NCBI RefSeq assembly: GCF_964031245.1
Contig: NZ_OZ035017.1
Coordinates: 651,402 to 715,401, forward strand
DNA length: 64,000 nucleotides
Reading direction: 5' to 3'
Origin: Rickettsiella endosymbiont of Miltochrista miniata
Lineage (GTDB): Bacteria; Pseudomonadota; Gammaproteobacteria; Diplorickettsiales; Diplorickettsiaceae
Positions 39,685-47,639 of the stretch are shown here, piece by piece. How positions within the stretch are numbered: position 1 is the first letter of the stretch; every line of letters begins with the position of its first letter. The notes under the pieces are model-generated. The model did no database searches, was not told where the DNA came from, and worked only from the letters and a program-made list of their open reading frames with translations. The position numbers were made by a program, and so were the translations under genes.

Positions 39685-40935
39685 TTAGTTTGAGATTATT
39701 TTTTCATTGGCCCATAATTGATCTAAGGTTTCACGTGAGCGAATTAAATGGACGCGATCTTTATCGACCATAATTTCTGCGGCTCTAGGTCTAGAATTAT
39801 AGTTGGAACTCATAGAAAAACCATAGGCTCCGCTATCCATGATCGCTAAATAATCACCGGCTTGTAGTGCCAGTTGGCGGTTTTTACCTAGAAAATCACT
39901 GCTTTCACAAATAGGTCCGACCACATCATAATTTTTTTCGGGCAGTTCGCAACGTTGGATTATGGGTAATATGTTTTGTTCCGCATGATAGAGAGCAGGG
40001 CGGATGAGATCATTCATACCTGCATCGACAATAGCAAAATTTTTATCAGTATTTGCTTTAAGATATTCAATTTGTGTCACGAGTATGCCTGACTGGGCAG
40101 TGATAACACGGCCTGGTTCAATTATTAATTGCAGTTTAGAGTTTCTCTTTTTCAACGCGGATAAAATTTGTTGACAGTATTCTTGCGGAGTGGGAACTTT
40201 TTCTTGTTGATAGGAAACTCCTAATCCTCCGCCTAAATTAATAGTTTTTAATACGATGCTTTCTTTTTCTAATTGTTCGGCAAGATTTAACAGGTGATCG
40301 ATGGCTAGTAAGAAAGGATCAAGTGTGGTGAGTTGAGAACCTAAATGACAGCTAATACCCTGAATTTTGATATGCTTAAATTTTGCGGCGCGACGATAGA
40401 GTTGTAAAGCATCTTTTTCACTCATTCCAAACTTGGTTTCTTTTAGACCCGTCGTTATATAGGGATGAGTTTTGGCATCGATATTAGGATTGATACGTAA
40501 AGCGATAACCGCAGATTTGTGCAAATTCTTAGCAATGGCTTCGATACGAAGTAATTCTTCTTCAGATTCTACATTGAAGCAGCCAATATTCGCTTGTAAA
40601 GCGGTTTTTATTTCCTCATTGGTTTTACCTACGCCAGAAAATACCGTTTTTTTAGCGTCTCCGCCTGCTTGCAGGATACGTCCTAGTTCTCCGCCTGAAA
40701 CTATGTCAAACCCTGCTCCCCATTCTGCTAAGCGAGCTAAAATGGCAAGATTTGAATTAGCCTTAACGGCATAACAAATTTGCTGCGAATTTTGTAATAG
40801 TTGCTTAAATGCCCACCATTGGCGGTGTAGTATCGCCTGGGAATAGATATAACAAGGCGAACCAAATTCGGCTATGATGCCTGCTACAGGGAGCTCTTCT
40901 ACGTGTAATTCTCGATTCGAATAATGAAAAGACAT
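39685..40935 (-). CDS. lysA: Diaminopimelate decarboxylase
   Basis: A PLP-dependent fold-III decarboxylase that makes lysine from meso-diaminopimelate. It has the PLP lysine in CYAVKANSNLAILARL, the GGGLGVSYQ loop, IIEPGRVI and the active-site segment GPICESSDFLG, which carries the catalytic cysteine. The length of 416 residues is normal. Its ATG overlaps the stop of the upstream lptM frame by one base (TAATG), a conserved lptM-lysA-dapF arrangement in gammaproteobacteria. Confidence 0.96.
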   Translation of the reverse strand: MSFHYSNRELHVEELPVAGIIAEFGSPCYIYSQAILHRQWWAFKQLLQNSQQICYAVKANSNLAILARLAEWGAGFDIVSGGELGRILQAGGDAKKTVFSGVGKTNEEIKTALQANIGCFNVESEEELLRIEAIAKNLHKSAVIALRINPNIDAKTHPYITTGLKETKFGMSEKDALQLYRRAAKFKHIKIQGISCHLGSQLTTLDPFLLAIDHLLNLAEQLEKESIVLKTINLGGGLGVSYQQEKVPTPQEYCQQILSALKKRNSKLQLIIEPGRVITAQSGILVTQIEYLKANTDKNFAIVDAGMNDLIRPALYHAEQNILPIIQRCELPEKNYDVVGPICESSDFLGKNRQLALQAGDYLAIMDSGAYGFSMSSNYNSRPRAAEIMVDKDRVHLIRSRETLDQLWANEKIISN

Positions 40936-41073
40936 TATGAGGATTTAGCGAACTGATGAGGTACATAAACCGGTGGTTTTTGATCAGGCAAATATAAAGG
41001 ACCCATTTGTCCACATCCGGTTAAGAAAAATACAATGCTTAAATAGAGGGTAACCCAGCGGTTTTTTTTGCAT
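40935..41073 (-). pseudogene. lptM: LptM (YifL) lipoprotein gene with +1 frameshift in an A8 run
   Basis: The minus strand, read into the lysA start, encodes LSIVFFLTGCGQMGPLYLPD and a short tail ending PHQFAKSS, an unmistakable LptM: lipobox LTGC then GQxGPLYLP. This frame has no start codon. ATG 41073 lies just upstream but one base out of frame, on the other side of eight consecutive A (plus-strand T at 41062-41069). With seven A the protein would be complete at 45 residues. LptM assists assembly of the LPS translocon LptDE. The gene is either frameshifted, expressed through slippage on the A run, or a sequencing error. Confidence 0.82.
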
Positions 41074-41256
41074 AAGTAATTGAAAGGTTAACAATAATTG
41101 CGCAACGATGAAACTCCTAGTATATAGTATTCGCGATTGAAATTGCGAACGTAGGAAAATTTAAAAATAGTAGGGAGCGGTATATACTGAAAATATAAAT
41201 GATTTCTTCTGAAAGAATTCTAGCAAAAAACTGTCTTAATTTTTATGAGGTTCACA

Positions 41257-41928
41257 ATGGAAAACCCGAAGCCATTAGATTTTTTAGAGTTTAATCCGAT
41301 CAAATCTCCTTCAGCCAGTATTATTTGTTTACATGGACTCGGCGCTAGTGGTCATGATTCAGCCAATATGGCAAGAGCGGTGGCATTAGGGACAGGATTT
41401 CGTTTTGTATTTCCGCATGCGCCAGTGCGACCGATTACTTTGAATGGCGGAGTAAAAATGCCAGCCTGGTATGATATACACGGGCTCACATTTGGCTCAA
41501 CTGAGGATGAGACCGGTATCCGCGCTGCGGCACAAAGCATATTTGAATTGGTGCAAAAAGAAGTGGCAAGAGGTATTCCAGCTAATCGCATTGTTTTAGC
41601 CGGTTTTTCTCAAGGTGGGGCGATGGCCTTATATACCGCCTTACGCTATCCGCATGCTTTGGCAGGTGTTTTGGCTTTATCAACCTATTTACCGTTACAC
41701 CATTTTTTAGAAAAAGAAGCCAGTGACGCGAACAAAACCACGCCTATTTTTATGGCGCATGGTGATGAAGATAACGTGGTTGCACCGGCGTTAGGCGAAT
41801 TTTCTTATAACTGTTTGAAAAAATTAGCTTATCCAGTACAGTTCAATCGTTATCCAATAGGCCATAGTGTTTGTCCACAAGAAATCATGGATATAACGCA
41901 ATGGTTACAACAACGTTTACAAAAATAA
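41257..41928 (+). CDS. Alpha/beta-hydrolase, carboxylesterase/phospholipase family
   Basis: About 223 residues of the carboxylesterase/acyl-protein thioesterase family. It has an oxyanion strand ICLHGLGASGHD, the nucleophile elbow AGFSQGGAMAL, the acid residue in AHGDEDNVV and the catalytic His in YPIGHSV. It is cytoplasmic, with no signal. I prefer ATG 41257 because GAGG at 41247-41250 is correctly spaced; ATG 41245 itself overlaps that site. The substrate is not predictable. Confidence 0.88.
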   Translation: MENPKPLDFLEFNPIKSPSASIICLHGLGASGHDSANMARAVALGTGFRFVFPHAPVRPITLNGGVKMPAWYDIHGLTFGSTEDETGIRAAAQSIFELVQKEVARGIPANRIVLAGFSQGGAMALYTALRYPHALAGVLALSTYLPLHHFLEKEASDANKTTPIFMAHGDEDNVVAPALGEFSYNCLKKLAYPVQFNRYPIGHSVCPQEIMDITQWLQQRLQK

Positions 41929-41929
41929 A

Positions 41930-42054
41930 CTACTCTTCGCAGTTGAATTTTTGTCTGTGTTGCCGCTCAACTCGCAATCCTCATGTATCTTGCATACACT
42001 CCGGTTGCTCATTCTCACGGCGCCTTGACAAAAATCCAATTGCTGCGAGTATAC
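41930..42054. repeat. Repeat family 2 element
   Basis: A roughly 125-base element matching 17819-17940 over nearly its whole length. The left end CTACTCTTCGCAGTTGAAT and the right end ATTGCTGCGAGTATAC form imperfect terminal inverted repeats. The minus strand again encodes IHEDCELSGNT in an open frame. It lies between the esterase gene and lepA. Confidence 0.75.
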
Positions 42055-42108
42055 TCTTCGCCTTATCCTGTAAAAGTGACATTTAATCGTAGGCGATAAA
42101 ATACCAAC

Positions 42109-43902
42109 ATGAAGAATATTCGTAATTTCTCTATTATTGCTCATATTGATCATGGAAAGTCGACCTTGGCCGACAGGCTAATTCAAGTTTGTGGAGGCTT
42201 GACGGAAAGGGAGATGTCCGAGCAGGTACTCGATTCTATGGATCTAGAACGCGAACGTGGGATTACTATCAAAGCCCAAAGCGTTACGCTGCATTACACT
42301 GCTCGCGATGGACAGCGTTATCAGCTGAATTTTATTGATACGCCCGGGCATGTGGATTTTTCTTATGAAGTATCGCGTTCTTTAGCGGCTTGTGAAGGCG
42401 CATTGTTGGTGGTGGATGCGGCTCAGGGTGTTGAAGCACAAACCGTAGCAGTTTGTTATACCGCTGTCGAACAAGGCTTAGAAGTTTTACCGGTATTGAA
42501 TAAAATTGATTTACCTCAAGCCGATCCAGAAAATGTCATTCAAGAAATTGAAGAAATCATCGGCATACCCGCTCAAGATGCGGTGAGAGTGAGTGCAAAA
42601 CAAGGCCTTGGTATTTTAGAACTGCTAGAAAGACTCATACAGGTTATTCCACCGCCGCAAGGTGATTTAGAGCAGCCCTTACAGGCTTTGATTATCGACT
42701 CTTGGTTTGATACTTACTTAGGTATCGTTTCTTTAGTGCGCATCAAAAATGGCAGGCTTAAAGTGGGTGATAAGATCCAAGTGATGTCCACAGGCCGAAG
42801 TTACATCGTTGATCAATGTGGGATTTTTACCCCTAAACGCCAAGAAATGGAAACATTGGGTGCTGGTGAAGTCGGTTTTGTTATTGCCGGTGTTAAAGAT
42901 ATTCATGGCGCGCCGGTAGGAGACACCTTAACCCATACCTCTAAGCCAGCCAGTGCACCTTTACCCGGTTTTAAACGCGTTCATCCACAGGTATTTGCTG
43001 GTTTATTTCCGGTCAATACCGAAGAATTTACTGATTTCCGCGAGGCTTTAGAAAAGCTCAGTTTAAATGATTCATCACTGTTTTATGAGCCTGAAACTTC
43101 AGAGGCCTTAGGTTTTGGTTTTCGTTGTGGTTTTCTAGGTTTGCTGCATATGGAGATAGTCCAAGAGCGCTTAGAACGGGAATATGATCTCGATTTAATT
43201 ACTACCGCGCCCACCGTCGTTTATGAGATAGTAACGACACGCGGAGAAACGCTGCATGTTGATAACCCAGCAGATTTACCGGTGGCTAATTTTCTGAGTG
43301 TGATGCGTGAACCCATCGTTTTGGCGAATATATTGGTGCCACAAACTTATTTAGGTGCTGTGATTACGCTGTGTAATGAGCGTCGTGGCGTGCAGACCAA
43401 ATTACTTTATACCGGTAAACAGGTGTCTATCGCTTATGAATTACCGATGAGTGAAGTGGTTTTAGATTTTTTTGATCGCTTAAAATCTTTGAGTCGAGGT
43501 TACGCCTCGCTGGATTATCAGTTTATCCGTTTTCAAGAAGCAGATTTAGTCAAGTTGGATATTCTAATTAATGGTGATAAAGTCGATGCGCTTGCCTTAG
43601 TGGTACACCGCAGCCAATCACAATATCGAGGCCGTCAATTGGTGGCTAAACTTAGAGAACTCATTCCTCGTCAGATGTTTGAAGTTGCCTTACAGGCGGC
43701 GATAGGTGGCCATATTATTGCAAGGGAAACCGTTAAAGCCTTACGTAAAAATGTTATTGCTAAATGTTATGGTGGCGATGTGTCGCGTAAGAAAAAATTA
43801 TTAGAAAAACAAAAAGCGGGTAAAAAACGCATGAAGCAAGTGGGTCGCGTGGAGATACCACAACAGGCCTTTTTAGCGGTCTTGCAACTAGAAAAGAAAT
43901 AA
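42109..43902 (+). CDS. lepA: Elongation factor 4 (LepA)
   Basis: A ribosomal back-translocase-type GTPase of 597 residues. It has G1 [15 protein letters not shown]3 DTPGHVDF, G4 NKIDLPQA and the LepA-specific C-terminal domain ([20 protein letters not shown]). It starts a lepA-lepB-rnc-era run, a conserved gammaproteobacterial order. A family 2 repeat is directly upstream. Confidence 0.97.
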   Translation: MKNIRNFSIIAHIDHGKSTLADRLIQVCGGLTEREMSEQVLDSMDLERERGITIKAQSVTLHYTARDGQRYQLNFIDTPGHVDFSYEVSRSLAACEGALLVVDAAQGVEAQTVAVCYTAVEQGLEVLPVLNKIDLPQADPENVIQEIEEIIGIPAQDAVRVSAKQGLGILELLERLIQVIPPPQGDLEQPLQALIIDSWFDTYLGIVSLVRIKNGRLKVGDKIQVMSTGRSYIVDQCGIFTPKRQEMETLGAGEVGFVIAGVKDIHGAPVGDTLTHTSKPASAPLPGFKRVHPQVFAGLFPVNTEEFTDFREALEKLSLNDSSLFYEPETSEALGFGFRCGFLGLLHMEIVQERLEREYDLDLITTAPTVVYEIVTTRGETLHVDNPADLPVANFLSVMREPIVLANILVPQTYLGAVITLCNERRGVQTKLLYTGKQVSIAYELPMSEVVLDFFDRLKSLSRGYASLDYQFIRFQEADLVKLDILINGDKVDALALVVHRSQSQYRGRQLVAKLRELIPRQMFEVALQAAIGGHIIARETVKALRKNVIAKCYGGDVSRKKKLLEKQKAGKKRMKQVGRVEIPQQAFLAVLQLEKK

Positions 43903-43923
43903 TCCTAATTATATAGAGTGACT

Positions 43924-44703
43924 ATGATGAGCTTTAATTTTGAATTTTTTTTGACGACGGCGGTAGTCATTTCGGGCGCCATTGCTTTGGTGGATGTACT
44001 TATTTTTGCGCCGATACGAAAACGAAAAAACATTGCTCATCCTTCGGTGTTAATTGAATATGCACGTTCTTTTTTCCCTATTTTACTTTTGGTTTTATTA
44101 TTACGCTCTTTCTTGGCCGAACCTTTCCGTATTCCTTCGGGTTCGGAAAAACCCGATCTATTGATAGGTGATTTTATTGTTGCAAATAAGTTTAGTTATG
44201 GCATACGCTTACCGGTATTGCATAAAAAAGTTATTTCCATCGCTGAACCTAAACGTGGTGATATCGTGGTGTTTTTATGGCCCAAAGATACGTCAACTTA
44301 TTTTATTAAACGCGTGATTGGCTTACCGGGCGACGTAATTACCTATAAAGATAAAGTATTAACCATCAATGGTCAGCTTGCTCCACAAACTTTACTCGGT
44401 GAACAAACCGATCAAGATGGTGCGAATGAAAAATGGCCGGTATTACTGAAACGTGAAAATTTATTAGGTATTCAACATGATATTTATTTGCGGCCTGATC
44501 AATTAGCCACAGATTTTTCAGTGTATGTACCGCCAGGAAATTATTTTGTTATGGGCGATAATCGAGATAATAGTTTGGATAGTCGTTATTGGGGTTTTGT
44601 GCCTGAAAAAGATCTCATCGGTAAGGCTATGTGGGTATTTTTTAGTTGGGATAATGAGCGGCATCGAGTTCGTTGGGAACGATTGGGTATGCATATCCAT
44701 TAG
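43924..44703 (+). CDS. lepB: Signal peptidase I
   Basis: An inner-membrane Ser/Lys protease that cleaves Sec and Tat signal peptides. It has two N-terminal membrane helices, the nucleophile region FRIPSGSEKPDLLIGDF, the catalytic lysine in YFIKRVIGLPGD and the box GDNRDNSLDSRYWG. The residue after the nucleophile is Glu instead of the common Met or Leu, and Thr of PTL is Asp. The start is ATG 43924 (ATG 43927 or GTG 43918 are alternatives). Confidence 0.94.
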   Translation: MMSFNFEFFLTTAVVISGAIALVDVLIFAPIRKRKNIAHPSVLIEYARSFFPILLLVLLLRSFLAEPFRIPSGSEKPDLLIGDFIVANKFSYGIRLPVLHKKVISIAEPKRGDIVVFLWPKDTSTYFIKRVIGLPGDVITYKDKVLTINGQLAPQTLLGEQTDQDGANEKWPVLLKRENLLGIQHDIYLRPDQLATDFSVYVPPGNYFVMGDNRDNSLDSRYWGFVPEKDLIGKAMWVFFSWDNERHRVRWERLGMHIH

Positions 44704-44726
44704 TGCATTCTTCTTAAGAGGTAATA

Positions 44727-45416
44727 GTGAGAGCAGAAATAGAAACTTTATGTGAAAAATTAAATTACCGATTTAAAAATCCCGAATTATTGGAAGATGC
44801 ACTCAGCCATCGTAGTTTTCGTGGCAATAAAAATAATGAACGATTAGAGTATTTGGGCGATGCCGTACTTAATTTTGTCATAGCAGCTGCTTTATTTCGT
44901 CAAAATATTAAAGCACGCGAAGGTGAATTAAGTCGATTGCGTGCTAATCTGGTGCGTGGCGAAACCTTGACTGATCTCGCACAAGAATTTGAATTAGGAA
45001 AATATTTACGCCTAGGTGCGGGTGAATTAAAAACGGGTGGTGCGCAACGTAAATCTATTTTAGCTGATGGTATGGAAGCCGTTGTCGGTGCCATCTATCT
45101 CGATGGTGGTTTTCAGGCTTGTGAGAACTGCATCCTGCGTTGGTATGAAAATCGTTTGGAAAATGTCGAAACCCTTCCCGATCTTAAAGATCCCAAAACT
45201 CGTTTACAAGAATATTTGCAAGCAAAAAAGTTACCTTTACCTGTTTACACCATTTTGGCTTTGGAAGGACCTGCTCATCAGCAATCCTTTAAAGTAGAGT
45301 GTCAGTTACATGGCTTACCTAATAAAGCAGTAGGTATCGGTAGCAGTCGGCGACGTGCTGAACAAAAAGCGGCGGAAAAGATTTTAGCAGAATTAGAATC
45401 AATTTATAAAACCTAA
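44727..45416 (+). CDS. rnc: Ribonuclease III
   Basis: A double-strand-specific endonuclease for rRNA and mRNA processing. It has the catalytic signature NERLEYLGDAVLNFVI, the second acidic cluster DGMEAVVGAIYLDGG and a C-terminal dsRNA-binding domain with SRRRAEQKAAEKIL. The length of 229 residues is normal. The start is GTG 44727, with AGAGG well placed upstream. It is followed 15 bases later by era. Confidence 0.96.
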   Translation: MRAEIETLCEKLNYRFKNPELLEDALSHRSFRGNKNNERLEYLGDAVLNFVIAAALFRQNIKAREGELSRLRANLVRGETLTDLAQEFELGKYLRLGAGELKTGGAQRKSILADGMEAVVGAIYLDGGFQACENCILRWYENRLENVETLPDLKDPKTRLQEYLQAKKLPLPVYTILALEGPAHQQSFKVECQLHGLPNKAVGIGSSRRRAEQKAAEKILAELESIYKT

Positions 45417-45431
45417 TAAAAGATAAAAAGT

Positions 45432-46307
45432 ATGGAAAATTTAGCTACTCATTGCGGTACCGTAGCCATTATTGGACGACCAAATGTCGGTAAGTCTACT
45501 TTATTGAATAAAATCTTGGGTGAAAAATTAACCATTACTTCATCTAAACCACAAACCACTCGACATCAAATTTTAGGGATTAAAACCGAAGGGGATACGC
45601 AATCCATTTACATCGATACGCCGGGGATACATCCCAATACACAACGTCGTTTAAGCCGAGCGATGGTTCGATCGGCGATTAATGCCTTAATCGATGTCAA
45701 TATCGTGGGCTTTGTTATCGAAGCCAATCGTTGGACCGCTGAAGATGACGCTATTTTAGAACGTTTAAAGCAGCAAGAACACCCGGTACTATTAATAGTT
45801 AACAAGATAGATAAAATAAAAGATAAGAGTCGACTACTGCCTTTTTTGCAATCCTGTTATGAAAAAATGCCTTTTTTAGCGGTCGTTCCTGTTTCAGCAC
45901 AAAAAGGCAAAAATATTGATGAATTAGAAAAAGTGATCGCGACAGCGTTGCCTATCGCTGAATTTACTTATCCGCCCGATCAGTACACGGATCGCAGTCA
46001 GCGGTTTTTAGCAGCGGAATTTATTCGTGAAAAATTGATGCGTAGTTTATACGAAGAGCTGCCCTATTGGTTAACGGTTAGCATCGAACAATTTGTCGAA
46101 CAAAAAAAAATCATTAAAATCTCCGCGATTATTTGGACAGAACGATCGAGTCAGAAAGCCATTATTATCGGTAAAAATGGAGAATTGCTTAAAAAAGTCG
46201 GCACCGAAGCGCGGCTGGATATGGAGACTTGTTTTGGTAAAAAAGTTTATCTAGAACTTTGGGTCAAAGTAAAAGCAGGTTGGTCTGAAGAAGAGGGGAG
46301 TTTATAG
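45432..46307 (+). CDS. era: GTPase Era
   Basis: A 30S-assembly GTPase that binds the 3' end of 16S rRNA. It has G1 IGRPNVGKSTLLN, G2 SKPQTTRHQILG, G3 IDTPGI, G4 VNKIDKI and a C-terminal KH domain with IIGKNGELLKKVG. The length of 291 residues is normal. It is the last gene of the lepA-lepB-rnc-era run. Confidence 0.97.
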   Translation: MENLATHCGTVAIIGRPNVGKSTLLNKILGEKLTITSSKPQTTRHQILGIKTEGDTQSIYIDTPGIHPNTQRRLSRAMVRSAINALIDVNIVGFVIEANRWTAEDDAILERLKQQEHPVLLIVNKIDKIKDKSRLLPFLQSCYEKMPFLAVVPVSAQKGKNIDELEKVIATALPIAEFTYPPDQYTDRSQRFLAAEFIREKLMRSLYEELPYWLTVSIEQFVEQKKIIKISAIIWTERSSQKAIIIGKNGELLKKVGTEARLDMETCFGKKVYLELWVKVKAGWSEEEGSL

Positions 46308-46383
46308 ATCGCTTTATATAGTGTTCGTCTAATTAGTGTTTAGAATTAGATATCTTTTATTTTAATCAGGGAGGATGTAAAAA

Positions 46384-47028
46384 ATGCATGATGCAAATGT
46401 CTGTGCAAAAAAACAAGCCGGGGATAATCGTCTATCTAAGGATAATGCGGCGTTATTGTTGGTTGATCACCAAACCGGTTTATTTCAGTTAGTCAGGGAT
46501 TATAATTTTGATGAATTCAAGAATAACGTTTTAGCTTTAGCTGACGTTGCTTTGTTGTATAAGTTGCCAGTGGTATTAACCACCAGTCAAGAACAAGGCC
46601 CTAATGGTCCAATTTTTCCCTACTTGAAAGAAAAATTTCCTAAATCAGCGTATATTGCCAGGCCCGGTGAAATTAATGCGTGGGATAATAAAGATTTTGT
46701 TGATGCAGTCAAGGCAACTGGTCGAAAAAAACTTATTATAGCGGGAATAGTCACTGATGTGTGCGTCGCATTTCCAACCATCGCTGCGTTGAGTGAAGGA
46801 TATGATGTTTATGTCGTAGTGGACGCTTCTGGAACGTTTAATTCCTCGGTACGTGATGCCGCATTAACGCGTATGGTTCACGCCGGGGCTATATTAACCA
46901 GTTGGTTTGCTTTATCGGCAGAATTACAACGCGATTGGCGTCAGCCAGAAGGTAAAGCCTTAGCTGATTTATATGAAGAGCGTTTAGTGCCGTATGGAAA
47001 TCTTATTATTAGCAAGAAAGCAAAATAA
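46384..47028 (+). CDS. Isochorismatase-family (YcaC-like) cysteine hydrolase
   Basis: A 214-residue protein with the cysteine-hydrolase triad: Asp in LLVDHQTGLFQ, Lys in GRKKLIIAG and Cys in VTDVCVAFPT. The sequence TTSQEQGPNGP and the C-terminal HAGAILTSWFALSAELQRDW stretch resemble YcaC-type hydrolases of unsettled substrate. A good ribosome site (GGGAGGA) precedes ATG 46384. It appears to be monocistronic. Confidence 0.85.
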   Translation: MHDANVCAKKQAGDNRLSKDNAALLLVDHQTGLFQLVRDYNFDEFKNNVLALADVALLYKLPVVLTTSQEQGPNGPIFPYLKEKFPKSAYIARPGEINAWDNKDFVDAVKATGRKKLIIAGIVTDVCVAFPTIAALSEGYDVYVVVDASGTFNSSVRDAALTRMVHAGAILTSWFALSAELQRDWRQPEGKALADLYEERLVPYGNLIISKKAK

Positions 47029-47067
47029 ATTCTCAGCACAATGAAAAAAATATCATAAAAGCATTTT

Positions 47068-47173
47068 CGTCATTGCGAGCACGTAAAATATTAATCGTCA
47101 TTGCGAGCACCGTAGGTGCGTGGCAATCCATGGATGGCCATGGCCTCACTGACGTTTCGGCCTCGTCATGACG
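47068..47173. repeat. Palindromic repeat family 1 with one lead module
   Basis: CGTCATTGCGAGCACGTAAA plus an AT spacer, then a second CGTCATTGCGAGCACCG opening a full copy ending near CATGACGG. It lies between the convergent hydrolase and dciA genes. Confidence 0.85.
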
Positions 47174-47179
47174 GGCTCA

Positions 47180-47638
47180 TTATTTTTCATGTTGCGCGAT
47201 GCGCAACAATGCTTCTTGTAAGGGTTTTACTTGTATAGTCTCTGCAGCATTCTTTAATAATTGCGCACTAGTTGATGATAATGCTGGAGGAACCGCGTTC
47301 AATTGTGTATTAGGTGTGTGAAACTGAGGTTGTATATTCCATTCAATATGCGTTAAATCGCGCAAATCAGCATGTTTAAGTAATTTTTGGGTAATATCGG
47401 GCAAGGTATAACGTAAACGTGTGGCCCAGACCGCACTGTCACACTCGACAATTAAATATCCGTCACGGAAATGAGCCACTCGCGTATGTTCTGTTAGATC
47501 ACTAGCTATTTCAGATTGCCAGATCTGGTTTAGTTTTGTTAGTTGCTGCACTTTGTTTTGGATAAACGCTAACACGCTTTCCGGATCGTGTTGCAAGATA
47601 TTCGCTGGAGTTTTTTCTGGAGCTGGTTTTTTTGGCAT
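47180..47638 (-). CDS. dciA: DciA-type replicative helicase loader (DUF721)
   Basis: A 152-residue protein with the DUF721 core: a helical N-terminus, NQIWQSEIASDLTEHTRVA, then GYLIVECDSAVWATRLRY. DciA is the ancestral loader/operator of DnaB helicase in bacteria lacking DnaC. The C-terminal 50 residues are Pro/Thr/Ser-rich and probably disordered before a final helix. Its start is one base from the stop of the upstream APC permease gene, so the pair may be co-transcribed. Confidence 0.8.
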   Translation of the reverse strand: MPKKPAPEKTPANILQHDPESVLAFIQNKVQQLTKLNQIWQSEIASDLTEHTRVAHFRDGYLIVECDSAVWATRLRYTLPDITQKLLKHADLRDLTHIEWNIQPQFHTPNTQLNAVPPALSSTSAQLLKNAAETIQVKPLQEALLRIAQHEK

Positions 47639-47639
47639 A

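Noticed and set aside
40805-41014. 69-codon minus-strand frame across the lysA start
   Set aside because: It is the wrong frame through lptM and lysA; the real product there is the LptM-type lipoprotein frame.
41917-42153. 78-codon minus-strand frame overlapping the lepA start
   Set aside because: Its conserved part is the family 2 repeat peptide; the remainder overlaps lepA, so I treat it as repeat, not as a separate gene.
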